Assembly: GCF_000226095.1 (NCBI RefSeq)
Contig: NC_016474.1
Span: 4,960,001-5,024,000, forward strand
DNA: 64,000 nt
Reading direction: 5' to 3'
DNA from: Thermothelomyces thermophilus ATCC 42464
Lineage: Eukaryota; Ascomycota; Sordariomycetes; Sordariales; Chaetomiaceae
Below the pieces are notes generated by a model. That model ran no database searches, had not been told where the DNA came from, and worked only from the letters and a program-made list of their open reading frames with translations. Shown here one piece after another: positions 35,956-45,422 of the stretch; position 1 is the first letter of the stretch, and each line of letters starts with the position of its first letter. Both the position numbers and the translations under genes were made by a program.

Positions 35956-37353
35956 ATGCCTCCAAGGCGGCGCCAGAATCGCACTCCAGATTTGGAAGCT
36001 GGACCTGCTCGCCAGCCCGTATCCCCGGCGAATGAAGAGGATGACGGGTCCCCCGAAGAGACGGAGGTAGACGGGGGCGACGAAAGGCAAGGCTCACAGA
36101 TTCCCTTTTACAACACGACCTTCTCCGCCCACCGTGTCTCCCCTCTATACCTCGGCGCCGAGGCTCTGACGGCAAGCCGATTGCAACTTCTTGCGCACCG
36201 CTTACGAGACAAACTGGTGGGAGATGTGGTCCGTGGCGTGGAGGTCGGGGCAGCCGATCGGGAGGACTCGATCGTCGGCAGGGCGGGCGCGTTGGAGAGG
36301 GTCGAGATCTCCTGGGTAAGCGTGGCCGATGTGTTGGGGTTCTCAAGGGAGGATGTCGAGCGCCTGCAAGATGAGGATGATACAGCCGGCTGGCGGCGGG
36401 CGGCCCGGGATCTAGGCGAGAAGCGAGCGCTACACATCGCACTGCGGTATGAGATGGCGTCCTGCACCGCGCTGATGCTCCCGTCGCCGCTGGGGGACGG
36501 AAACGGGGAATTCCCCGACGCGGAAACGCGCTTCTGGGTGGGCGATGCAGACGCAGCGGCTCGGGAGCGGAGGTCGAACCCGGCACATTTTCTCTCGCTG
36601 CCGCTGCTCCTCCTGCGCATGCCGGCCCCCTTAAAGGCCGTCGTTGGCGATTTCCTGGCATCCACCTTTGACTGCCGCATCAGTCCCATGCGACTTGGCA
36701 CCCGCAGTCTGGTGGGCAGCTGGGAAGCTTGGATCAGATCGGCCGGCTTGCCTTCTACCGGCGCTCTCTCCAAGGATGCGGTTCTGAGCTTTGGGTTCCA
36801 TGTTCCGGCGCCCAGTGCTTCACCAACGCAGCCCTTGGACGAAGAAGATGCTGCTTCGAATCAGCAACAACCCCTCGGCCTCAAGTCCATCGATGTCATC
36901 ATCCCTGCCGCCGAGCTGCGCAAGTTTCTTGCCGCGGGGAAGCGAGTTGTCGAATCGCAAAGCCGGCAGACGGGCGCCCTGGGTGCTCTGGGATGGCAAG
37001 GCGACCTGAAGAAGCGGAGGCTGTTGGCTGGCCGTTTGTACGAGGAGGGCTGGGAATGGCGAACAGCATCGGGAGAGCCGGGCAGTTCAACAGACCGTCA
37101 GCCCTTCATGGAGGCTCTGGCTTGCTACCTCGGAGAACACCTCAGCCTCGACTTGTTCCACCCGGGCGTCAGGGTGACCAAGGTTGCTTGCGGCGGCTTT
37201 GTCATGTCTGAATCACGACTCAAGGTATTTGAGCCCGTAGGCGCAGGGGATGTCGAGGATGAGCGTATCTCTTCGCTGGGCCCAAGGGGGGCGATCTTGG
37301 AGCTTTTGGGCAGGCTGGCCGATAAAGCGCAGACTCAAGCTGTGGCTGGATAA
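35956..37353 (+). CDS. kinetochore protein Fta1/CENP-L (Sim4 complex)
   Basis: Single-exon gene of 465 aa. After a charged, disordered N-terminus (1-45), the conserved block begins with YNTTFSAHRVSPLYLGAE, then LLAHRLRDKLVGDVVRGVEV and, near residue 230, LKAVVGDFLASTFDCRISPM, all of which I recognise as the Fta1/CENP-L family. Fission yeast Fta1 (CENP-L, yeast Iml3) partners CENP-N in the constitutive centromere-associated network and sits at the inner kinetochore. Two ACGCGT boxes lie in the 150 bp upstream, consistent with G1/S control by MBF, a candidate subunit of which is encoded 4.4 kb away. No introns are seen. The assignment rests on recalled family wording and should be tested by profile search. 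Confidence 0.72.
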   Translation: MPPRRRQNRTPDLEAGPARQPVSPANEEDDGSPEETEVDGGDERQGSQIPFYNTTFSAHRVSPLYLGAEALTASRLQLLAHRLRDKLVGDVVRGVEVGAADREDSIVGRAGALERVEISWVSVADVLGFSREDVERLQDEDDTAGWRRAARDLGEKRALHIALRYEMASCTALMLPSPLGDGNGEFPDAETRFWVGDADAAARERRSNPAHFLSLPLLLLRMPAPLKAVVGDFLASTFDCRISPMRLGTRSLVGSWEAWIRSAGLPSTGALSKDAVLSFGFHVPAPSASPTQPLDEEDAASNQQQPLGLKSIDVIIPAAELRKFLAAGKRVVESQSRQTGALGALGWQGDLKKRRLLAGRLYEEGWEWRTASGEPGSSTDRQPFMEALACYLGEHLSLDLFHPGVRVTKVACGGFVMSESRLKVFEPVGAGDVEDERISSLGPRGAILELLGRLADKAQTQAVAG

Positions 37354-37631
37354 AGCCGCAATTCATTGGCACCTGACGGATAGCATCCACTGTGAGAACC
37401 AGAAGACGGTTTATCGCCCAGTTCCTCTTGGAACTACGCCCTGGTCAGCGACTCTCTGTCCTCCCCATCGTTCCATGGAGGCTGAGAAGCTCCGTCTTGC
37501 CTGCCGATGGCTGCGCGTCCTCAACTTCATGTCCAGCCAGGAACCAGACACCTCGGCCACCGACGGCCCGCAAGCATCTGCATCGGCCTTCCTCCTGGTC
37601 GTTCTGCCCTGGACCTGCTGCGAATCCACTA
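37354..37631. other. 3' flank of Fta1 gene up to the transposon
   Basis: 278 bp between the Fta1 stop and the TA target-site copy of the Fot1-like element. Nothing recognised. Confidence 0.5.
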
Positions 37632-37658
37632 AGTCGGACCCCCTGGATTTGGGCCACC
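37632..37658 (+). repeat. left terminal inverted repeat of the Fot1-like element
   Basis: 27-bp repeat, preceded by TA at 37630-37631. Two mismatches to the right-hand copy, at positions 8 and 21 of the repeat. Confidence 0.9.
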
Positions 37659-37780
37659 TCCCATTTGGGCCACGTGCCTACGGCACACCGCTTCTTCAAC
37701 CCAAACACTTCAATGTACCACAACTTCGTCAATTTCCAACTCAACCACTTCAAACTTCGTCAGTATATTGAACAGTCAAA

Positions 37781-38410
37781 ATGAATTATACGGAAGAAGA
37801 TCTGCAGGATGCACTCGCCAAATACCGCCGTGGTGGCTGTTCAATACGGTCCATCTCCAGAGAGTTCGGCATCCCACGTGCTACCATCCAGAACCGACTC
37901 CACGGCCACCAAACCCATTCAACTGCAGCCGAATCGCAAAAGACCCTTAGCCGGGCACAGGAAGAACAGCTTACCAAATGGGTATTGATCCAAGGTGCCC
38001 TAGGTGTCCCACCAACCCACGCGCAAATCAGGGAGTTCGCCAGCCGTATCCTCCAGGCGCAAGGAGCCAGCCGTACCACAGTTGGAAAAGGCTGGATGAC
38101 CCGGTTCCTTCGCGGAAACCCTGTTCTTCGAACCCAAAAAACATTCGACCCGAGGGACTTCGAATTGGCTCTGCTACGTCAGGAAAACGAAGCTCTAAAG
38201 GCACAGTTGGAAGCAGCCCAGCCGTCGACAAGGAAGAAGATGGCCACTGATCCGAACGAGCAGTTCGCTTCGATTGAACAGACCCACCAGGCCCAGATTG
38301 ATGCCGGCCGTGTAGAGGACCCTGGAGCTGAAGAGAGCGGGTCAGAAAGTGTGGAATCAAATGCTTCCTGTATTGTGGTGGGTCGAACAGGCTGTCGTAT
38401 ATGTAGTTGA
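37781..38410 (+). CDS. transposase-derived protein: two HTH domains plus coiled-coil tail, no DDE domain
   Basis: A 209-aa open frame inside the Fot1-like element. Residues 1-45 form a Pipsqueak-type HTH (RRGGCSIRSISREFGIPRAT). Residues about 50-125 form the CENP-B/Tc5-type HTH (PPTHAQIREFASRI, VGKGWMTRFLRGNP). In family members a DDE endonuclease domain of some 200-300 aa follows. Here residue about 128 passes directly into the C-terminal coiled coil usual at the end of these transposases (LLRQENEALKAQLEAAQP) and the basic PNEQFASIEQ tail. The deletion therefore fuses both ends in frame. The product should still bind the element's ends in the nucleus but cannot cut DNA. It could act as a repressor of full-length copies; that is inference. 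Its expression is unknown. Confidence 0.8.
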   Translation: MNYTEEDLQDALAKYRRGGCSIRSISREFGIPRATIQNRLHGHQTHSTAAESQKTLSRAQEEQLTKWVLIQGALGVPPTHAQIREFASRILQAQGASRTTVGKGWMTRFLRGNPVLRTQKTFDPRDFELALLRQENEALKAQLEAAQPSTRKKMATDPNEQFASIEQTHQAQIDAGRVEDPGAEESGSESVESNASCIVVGRTGCRICS

Positions 38411-38444
38411 AGAAGATGGGTGTGTTTGCGGGCCAAGATTTGTG

Positions 38445-38471
38445 GGTGGCTCAAATCCAGGGGCTCCGACT
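38445..38471 (-). repeat. right terminal inverted repeat of the Fot1-like element
   Basis: 27-bp repeat in inverse orientation, followed by TA at 38472-38473. Confidence 0.9.
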
Positions 38472-39690
38472 TATGCCTAGATTACGACCGCAAAAGGAGT
38501 GGGAAGCCCCCTTTTGCAATCCCCTTTAGGCCCCAGGAGAAAGGGGGGGGGGGGGGGGAGCGACGTTGAACAACTTGTCGATTCCAATGAAGATGAGGGG
38601 CCCCGGTTTTGGGGGCGGGGGGTTCAACCCGGGCTCCGGCGAGAGGATCACGTCGAGATGACCATGGCGACGTTGGCAAGGTTGAAACGGGCCACCCAGG
38701 GATAGACGAATCTCAATCCGCTGGTGGAGCTGCGAGAGCCAACCAGTCTTCACCCATAACCAGGCTGTGCTAGTATCATCTTAAAGGCCATACCTGTTTC
38801 GAGACTTGTCACTAAAAGAGGGAATATGCCAAATACATTCCGTTCACTAGGTACCCTACCCATCCAGTCATTGACTTGGAGATACTTGTCTCCATCTTTG
38901 AAACATGGTTGGGCATATCAAAGCCACAATATTAGTGCACCTGGATAAGTCGGCAGGGGTGAGTTTCAAGTTTCTTTCTGTGGTTGTGACAGAATAGCGT
39001 CGCCATCTAACTTACATCTTGCTGTGTTTGAATGGGATGATGGCTGGAAAACGGTTAGGCGGGCTGACGGCGTTGAGGGAAAGATGAACGGATCTTAATT
39101 AGCTAGGTCAAGTGAGACGCACTCTGGAGAGTACCTGAAGTTGAGACCCTCGACCGGGAATGCCCTGGGGCTTTATAGAAAAAGAGATCGGCTCGGCTTC
39201 AGCCCACAGCACAAACGCCTAGGATAGGGAACGGAAACCAACATAAGCGCCCGGATGAGGCGCAGACCCGGCCAGTTTCACAACCGACGAGGCGTTCTCA
39301 TTGACGTTGGTTGTGGTTCACTGCTCTTCCAGCGAATCGCCGGAAGAATGAGTTCCAGCAGCGGTTATCCGAGCAGTTGGTTCTGCTCTGAGGTTGTATC
39401 CTATCCTTTCTCGAGAGAGAAGTAGCCTGTTCACATGAGTGGAACCTCTCGAGCGCAGCAAGCCGAGCATAATTTCTGTGCCTGATGCGCTCCGCACTGT
39501 ATGAACTGTATCCCCTAATAACGTCTTGTACCCAATTATTTCCAGGCACAATTGGTGGGTCGTCGAGCTATTACCTTGTACATACAAGTAAATACTCCCA
39601 TAGCAGCGAGCTGCGGCCATTTTTACAATCCCTTGCATCTGAGCCCAACGCCCGAACATCACAAACGACCTGCCGTTCACTTTTTCTATC
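38472..39690. other. intergenic, no gene seen
   Basis: 1.2 kb between the transposon and the kinase gene. It holds a 16-nt poly-G tract (38543-38558) and a GC-rich patch near 38600-38640. An open frame on the minus strand at 38526-38753 is proline-rich and partly encoded by the homopolymer, so I do not call it. Confidence 0.5.
38543..38558. repeat. poly-G tract (16 nt)
   Basis: Uninterrupted G run 72 bp outside the right end of the Fot1-like element. Confidence 0.85.
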
Positions 39691-40500
39691 ATGACGGTAT
39701 CTGAGTCAGGCAACATGTCTGAGGAGAAGCGGCCGGTGGTATCCTCTTTGCAAGATCTAACGATCATCGAAGCATTTGACCGGGGAGCCACCGAGTCCAA
39801 ATACGTTACTTTCTACCTGGTGAATCCCGAGGACGAGCTATACTTTGGCCAGCTGTTCAAAAAGAAGAAGGAGATTACCATCGAAGAGTACAACTCCGCC
39901 CTGGAGCATGTCCCCGACAGCGAGATCTACCCAGAGGTTCCCCAGGGCGTCGCGCTCACGATAGCGCCCGGCGACCTGGATGACACCTCGGCCTTTATCA
40001 AACGACCCGGCATAGCCTGTTATGAGAGCGTGAAGGGGACCGAGTTTGTTCCTAAAGAGCTTCTCGAGGAGACCCTCATCATGGAGCAGATTTCCAAGAC
40101 GCCGCATCCCAACATCATCCGGTACCTTGGCTGCCGCATCCACCGAGGCCGCATCACTTCCATCGTCCTGGAGCGGCTGGACCAGACGCTGATGCAATAC
40201 GTTCACGAGCCCGGCTTTGCGCAGCTCGACAAGACCAAGTTCGTGGACGCGCTCGAGTCGGCCGTGGCCTACCTGCACTCGCTCGGGCTTGCACACAACG
40301 ACATCAACCCGTACAACATCATGATCAAGGACGGAGGGCAGCCCGTTCTGATTGATTTCGGATCCTGCCAGCCGTTTGGCGGGCGTCTGCGGTCGCTGGG
40401 CACGCCCGGGTGGTACGAAGAAATATTCTACACGTCCGAGGCGAAGCATGACACATATGCTCTGAACAAGCTGCGGACGTGGCTGGAAAATCCGCAGTGA
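39691..40500 (+). CDS. compact fungal protein kinase-like protein
   Basis: Single exon, 269 aa. Kinase landmarks are present but unusual. A lysine is likely in AFIKRPG, with a helix-C glutamate in LLEETLIMEQI. The catalytic loop reads HNDINPYNIM (HND in place of HRD, Asp and Asn kept), the metal-binding DFG is in LIDFGSC, and an activation-end GTPGWYEE and an alpha-F Asp follow in KHDTYAL. The chain then stops about 10 residues later, so the lower part of the C-lobe is missing. There is no clear glycine loop. Such short kinases with an HNDINPxNIM loop occur as an expanded group in Sordariomycetes. Activity is possible but uncertain. The start could also be the second Met, nine codons in (39715). 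Confidence 0.75.
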   Translation: MTVSESGNMSEEKRPVVSSLQDLTIIEAFDRGATESKYVTFYLVNPEDELYFGQLFKKKKEITIEEYNSALEHVPDSEIYPEVPQGVALTIAPGDLDDTSAFIKRPGIACYESVKGTEFVPKELLEETLIMEQISKTPHPNIIRYLGCRIHRGRITSIVLERLDQTLMQYVHEPGFAQLDKTKFVDALESAVAYLHSLGLAHNDINPYNIMIKDGGQPVLIDFGSCQPFGGRLRSLGTPGWYEEIFYTSEAKHDTYALNKLRTWLENPQ

Positions 40501-41552
40501 TTGGGCACTCGTGGGATACGCGGGGGCTGCAGGTATGCGGATCAAAGTAGTACATACCAGCCAGGTCGTGGTAATTAGTCTATTAAATCACATCCATTCA
40601 AGGTTGTGTCTCTCGTATGACCATCATCAAGTGCTTTCCACTAAGCATGGATCCTTCTCCTTTGCGAGATGTCAAGATATTGGTTCCGGCAGTCGCTGAA
40701 CAGTTTTCGGTGTGGCTGTGGTTTTGCATTGCGAAGAAACAAAAACCCCGTGTCAGCCGGGAACTCGACCTGCCGTGGAAAGCCGCTAATTCCTTCGACT
40801 CGTTTGGTAGACATGACAAGGGCGAGGGGAGAGGGTGCCACATGCACTCTAAAACAGTTCGCGGGGGTGCCCCTGACTGCATCGTACTAAAAGAAGAAGC
40901 CCGGGGCGACTAGAAAACATATTTTCTTCCAGCTTCCGGGATTCAGTATCCGTCGAGACTTTGGCAAGTGTAGGTGCCAGGTGTGGCGTGGAGACATCGG
41001 ATAAGCATTGCAGAGTGGTTTCCAAGGCCCGTGCCACTGCTGAATAACCCCGAAGAGGGAAAGTGGACCAGTACGCCAAGTACATACATACCTTGTATGT
41101 AATCCGTACATACAATAATTACGACCTCTTCTTCCCAGAACACTGCAGTAATTACTGGTTTTGGAATAGGGTTTGTCCTCGTTGTTTTAGCTGAAAGAAA
41201 AGAAAAGCCACCGTTAAGGAAAAAAAAGAAGAAGAAACACTGCACTCGATGGAGGAGGAAATTAATCGCGTCTGAGGTGACCGTCACGGCTAGACACTCT
41301 CGTCAGAAAACGGGCCCGGAGTGTCGGAAACCAGGAATGCGGAGACGGCGTTGCCGTGTTCTTAGTGCCATGCCAAGACCAGTCTCGGGCAGCGGCAGTT
41401 GTAGGATGCCATCCCGACAGGGCGTTCCTCTGCAAGGGTACAGTAGTGTACAATAATACTTAGGTAGGTTTGGCATTCCAGCATTCGCCCTCAGAACGCC
41501 CACCCAAATTTTCAGTCTCTGGTATTGTATTAGGAGCCTGAAACAGACAAAG
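40501..41552. other. intergenic, no gene seen
   Basis: 1.05 kb between the kinase and P450 genes. A TACATA-type microsatellite lies near 41080-41115. No conserved frame seen. Confidence 0.6.
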
Positions 41553-43697
41553 ATGTTGGACGTCGTCGCGCTGAGTATAGGGTTAGCGGCAGCGCTCGCT
41601 TATGTCGTGTTGGAATATCCCCGGGTAAGATTCTCCGATCAAGCAGCCAAGTGCCAAAAGTGAGGACTGATTGTTAACACAACACTCACAAAACAGCTTC
41701 ACCAGAGCTGGCGGTTGTGGTCACACCGCTCCCAGCTGCCGCCGGGACCCAAGAAGATCAAGACGGGGATCCGCAAGCCATGGCTCTGGTTCCGCGAGCT
41801 ACACAAGCAGTACGGCGACGTGGTCTTCCTCCAGATGGGGCCCACGCCGACCGTCGTCCTGGGCTCTGCGCAGGCCGCCTGGGACCTGCTCGAGAAGCGC
41901 GGGGCCATCTACTCTTCCCGGCCGCGCTTCATCATGGGCGGCGAGCTGCTCTCCGACGGCCTGCGCGGCCTGATGGCCCCCTACTCGGCCTTCTGGCGCC
42001 GCTGGCGCAAGCTCCTCCACAGCGGCTTCATGCAGCGCCAGAGCGAGTCGTACCGCCCCATCCAGAGCCTCGAGTCCAAGGTGCTCATGCACGACCTCCT
42101 GACCAACCCCGAGGACTACCGCACCCACCTGGAGCGATATGCCGCCTCCGTCATCGTCACCGTCACCTACGGCCGCAGAGTCGAGGACGTCCGGACCGAC
42201 GCCGTCGTTCGCATGAACGCCGAGGCCATGGAACGGCTCACTTTGGTAAAGTACGCTCTCGGTTATCGTTGACGGAATCGGCCGAATGAATTTCTGCTTC
42301 AGAGTGTTTTTTTTTCTTCTGATATTCTAATATTCTTTTATTCCATTAGACTTCTACGTTCTAATTATTTCTGCTTCTCTTTGTTTTCACCTCTGCCCTT
42401 TTATATTTCATTATCTCTTTTTTGTTTTTCATCCTTCTCTATTGATTTTCTTTCTATCATGCTCGTTCCCATCACTCTCCTGTCCTAACAATCGCTTTGA
42501 TAATTAGTATCCCTGGCAAGTATGCAGTCGAGCGTTATCCTGCGCTCAAACACATCCCTTCCCTGTTTGCCCCCTGGAAGGCACAGGTGCTGGAACAGCG
42601 GAAGAAGGACATCAAAATGTATATGGGACTCATGGACGATGTCAAGAAGAGGATGGCAGCGGGAACGCTGCCGGACTGCTTTGCCAAGCATATCCTGGAG
42701 GAACAAGAGAACCTCGGCATGACCGATCTTGAGGTGGCCTACACGGCCGGAAGTCCTTTCGGTGCCGGTGTCGAAACAGTACGTTCTCTCTCTGCACTAT
42801 GTCCCTTCCCCCCCCCCCCCCCTTTTTTTTTTTAACTCTCCTCTCTGCATTAAGAAAAACATGAAAAGAAAAAAAAGGATAATAACACTTCGCAGTCCGC
42901 CGGTTCGCTGGCCAGCTTCTTACTCGCATGTGTCAAGTTTGGCGACAGCTTCATCCCGAGAGCTCAGGCGGAGCTCGACAGGGTCGTGGGCAGTGACAGG
43001 CTTCCCACGTTTGATGACTTGCCGTCCCTGGAGTATGTGCGAGCAATCGTGTCCGAGACTCTCCGCTGGCGCCCCGTCGCCGTTCTCGGCGGCACTCCAC
43101 ACGCAAGCACGGCCGACGACGTGTACAAGGGGATGTTCATTCCCAAGGGGAGCACCATCATTGCCCCGTTGTGGAGCAGTAAGTTGACGGAACAATAATC
43201 ACCACCTGATTCGTGTTGGGAACATGGACTGAACCAAGGCTCCGTCTCAGTCCATCTAAACGAGGCCGACTTCCCGGACCCGCACAGCTTCCAACCAGAG
43301 CGCTTCCTCGGACAACGCGAGTATCCCGGAAATCTGGGCCACAGCGCGTTTGGCTGGGGCCGCCGCATCTGTCCCGGAATGCATCTCGGATCGGCATCCG
43401 TTGCTATCAATATCGCCCGGATACTATGGGCATTTGATGTCAGGCCTGCCCGGAACGAGAAAGGAGAGCCGATCGATGTGGACATGTAAGTCTGCTGCAG
43501 ACCTGCTGGCTCTCCCTTAGCTGGGCTTGCTGACAAGTCTTAGTTTCGCGTTCTCGGACGGATTCAACTCGACTCCGCTCCCATTTGAATGCTCCATCAC
43601 TCCCCGCTCGGACAAGCATGCGCGCGTGGTCGAGGACGAGTACCGAAGGGCCCTTGGTGAGTTGCAGCAGTACTCGGCTGCAGCAACCGGTATGTGA
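41553..43697 (+). CDS. cytochrome P450 monooxygenase
   Basis: Six exons, 41553-41624, 41697-42250, 42508-42778, 42896-43178, 43251-43485 and 43544-43697, total 1569 nt (522 aa). An N-terminal membrane anchor (residues 1-20, VALSIGLAAALAYVVLEYP) is followed by the Pro-rich hinge LPPGPKK. The I-helix is SPFGAGVETSAGS, the K-helix ETLRWRP, the PERF motif FQPERFL, and the haem loop FGWGRRICPG with its Cys ligand. The enzyme should sit on the endoplasmic reticulum and use NADPH-P450 reductase. The sequence resembles the large group annotated O-methylsterigmatocystin oxidoreductase-like, but no polyketide or terpene synthase lies in the window, so the substrate is unknown. Intron 2 is long (257 nt) and T-rich; its GTACGC donor is needed to make LVNIPGKYAVERYP. 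Confidence 0.93.
42251..42507 (+). other. long T-rich intron of the P450 gene
   Basis: At 257 nt it is two to four times longer than the gene's other introns. Its middle (about 42305-42480) is strongly T/C-rich on the sense strand, with a CCTAAC branch point 17 nt before the AG. A second, overlapping donor (GTAAAG at 42246) would break the frame. Confidence 0.7.
42808..42833 (+). repeat. poly-C/poly-T tract in a P450 intron
   Basis: Fifteen C followed directly by eleven T, inside the third intron (42779-42895). Confidence 0.9.
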
Positions 43698-44207
43698 ATG
43701 TGACCGTGCTGTCGACTCGACCTGAGTGAAACACTGTGGCACCGAGGTATGCGATTTACGCAGAAGGGTGGTGTTATATGTCAACATTCGGTCCTAGGAG
43801 TACTTAGACTGGCGTCAATGTGCAACGTAAACATGATCGGGCGCGGAGTGGCAGGTTTCAGGAGATAATTATGATTGATCTATTAACATACCCATATGTA
43901 CAGTACATGCATAAGCACACGGAGGTACTCTGAGCCATGGCGAGTGTGATAGTTCACGGCAAATATCGCCCAGAAATGTCCATTGCAAAGAGCAGCAGCT
44001 CATTGGTGCCTTGGTCGTCCACTTTCTCGTACCGCGATACCAACAACCTCAACAGAGTCGGGTCACTCCAAGAGAGAGGGGCAAACATATGGATCCGAGC
44101 ATGGCTGTTTTTTTGGCTACCTGTGTACATACAAACGGACGTGGCACTGTATTTACTTGGTAATGTGCTCCATCGCCCCCTTTCCAACGCAGCGTATCTC
44201 CCTACGC
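43698..44207. other. convergent intergenic region, no gene seen
   Basis: Between the 3' ends of the P450 gene and the acetylxylan esterase gene. Nothing recognised. Confidence 0.6.
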
Positions 44208-45095
44208 TTAAGCAGCGTCGAGCTTCGACTTGATGAAGGCGAGCGCCTGCTGGCCGTAGATGGTGACGTACTGTTGGTGGTGGTTTGCATCGTTTCCATT
44301 GCAGCAGTACGGATCCTCGGCATCGCAGTACGACTTGATGTTATCTGGGTTACCAGGCGAACATTGGAATCCGGGAGGGCGGGCCGCGAACTATCTCGGT
44401 CAGCATGTCGTGTCTCACGAAAATACATCGACAATAGAGGAACCTACCCCTCCGGCCTGGCATGTCCCAACTCGATAACTTAATTGGCTCAGATAATGCG
44501 GATTTCCGAACCAGACCGTGGCTTTAACGGCGTTGAGGGCGCTGCCGCTGAGGGTGGCACCGGCGCCGCCGCAGTAGGCGTTGTCCATGATCTGGCCACC
44601 CTGCGAATAGCCGATCAAGACGATCTTTGTGTCAGGGCAGCGCTGGTTAAAGCTCGTCACAGCGGAGACAACCGCCTGAGTGCCCTGGTTCGCAGAGGTA
44701 TTGTACTAAAAGCCCCGAGTTACTCGTTAGGAACAACGGATGCACCTGATTTACAGTCAGCGGCATTTTCGGGGTCACTTGCATCGATTCCACCGCAAGA
44801 CGCCTGACCGCCGCATGCGGGGTAGTTTATGGCCTCGCTTGTTGCTCCGGGGTACGCCTGCACGACCATGTTGACGAGGCCTTGGGATGTGCCATAGCCA
44901 GGGGGTGCTGATGTTGACGTTAGTTAGGTAGCCGTAATTACCCCTGAGACAACCCCAACCCTAAGCTTAATTACCTGTAGTTTCCCGGGCGCCGAATACG
45001 TGGACCTCGGGGCACGACTGGCGGGCCTCGACGTCGACGGGGTTGGCGCTGGCAATGCCAGCCAGGACGGGAACGGCAACGGCGGTGACCTTCAT
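44208..45095 (-). CDS. secreted CE5 acetylxylan esterase/cutinase
   Basis: Four exons, 45095-44975, 44907-44783, 44705-44448 and 44390-44208, total 687 nt (228 aa). The signal peptide covers about residues 1-18 (MKVTAVAVPVLAGIASA), followed by a short propeptide ending in EAR. The mature protein starts SCPEVHVFGARETTAPPGYG, the standard CE5 opening. The nucleophile Ser is in GYSQGG, and the Asp and His of the triad lie in YCDAEDPYCCNG and NDANHHQQY. Even numbers of Cys fit the CE5 disulfides. The enzyme probably deacetylates xylan outside the cell; cutinases share the fold, but the sequence favours acetylxylan esterase. There is no cellulose-binding module. Intron 2 (44706-44782) begins GCAAGT, a GC-AG intron; every GT donor nearby breaks the frame. 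A TATATAA box lies about 105 bp upstream. Confidence 0.92.
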
Positions 45096-45198
45096 GGCGT
45101 GTATATGTTATTCTGATTGAAGAGTATAGATGGACTTGAGATGTGCCCTGATCAAACATCGGCTACAAGTACACCGAAGAGTCGGGTGGATTCTTATA

Positions 45199-45205
45199 TT
45201 ATATA
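45199..45205 (-). promoter_or_regulatory. TATA box of the CE5 esterase gene
   Basis: TATATAA on the minus strand, 104-110 bp before the start codon, inside a longer TATA-rich run. Confidence 0.6.
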
Positions 45206-45416
45206 ACTACATTACAAACCAGAGCATCACTCGACACCGTCTGATGACCCTCGTCCGAGACCCTATGTTACACCCCGGAGCCCGGACGGACGGGTGTTCG
45301 AAATAGGGAAGACGGAGAAAGGGTCGGCGGAAGGCTGCCTAATGGCACGCCGGAAGGTCGCTTTAATCTCTTTGGGATCCCTTCGGACAGCATCACTGCG
45401 TAGAAGTAACCTCGTC

Positions 45417-45422
45417 CTAGCC
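45417..45422 (-). promoter_or_regulatory. possible XlnR/XLR-1 site (GGCTAG)
   Basis: GGCTAG on the minus strand, about 325 bp upstream of the esterase start. GGCTAA/GGCTAR is the core bound by the xylanolytic activators XlnR/XLR-1. A single six-base match is weak evidence. Confidence 0.25.

Larger units (their letters stand above)
37632..38471 (+). mobile_element. Fot1/pogo DNA transposon, internally deleted (840 bp)
   Basis: The ends are terminal inverted repeats: the first 27 bases (starting AGTCGGACCCCCTGGATTTG) and the complement of the last 27 match at 25 positions. The insertion is flanked by TA on both sides (37630-37631 and 38472-38473), the target duplication of Tc1/mariner-pogo elements. 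Next to the left repeat the word ATTTGGGCCAC occurs twice, a possible transposase-binding subrepeat. Full Fot1-type elements are about 1.9 kb; this copy has lost the middle of the transposase gene, including the DDE catalytic domain, so it can move only if another copy supplies transposase. Well-matched ends, an intact open frame and no visible C-to-T erosion suggest a fairly recent insertion. Confidence 0.9.

Noticed and set aside
38526-38753. 75-aa proline-rich frame on the minus strand
   Set aside because: Partly encoded by a poly-G tract; could be a relic, but I recognise no family.
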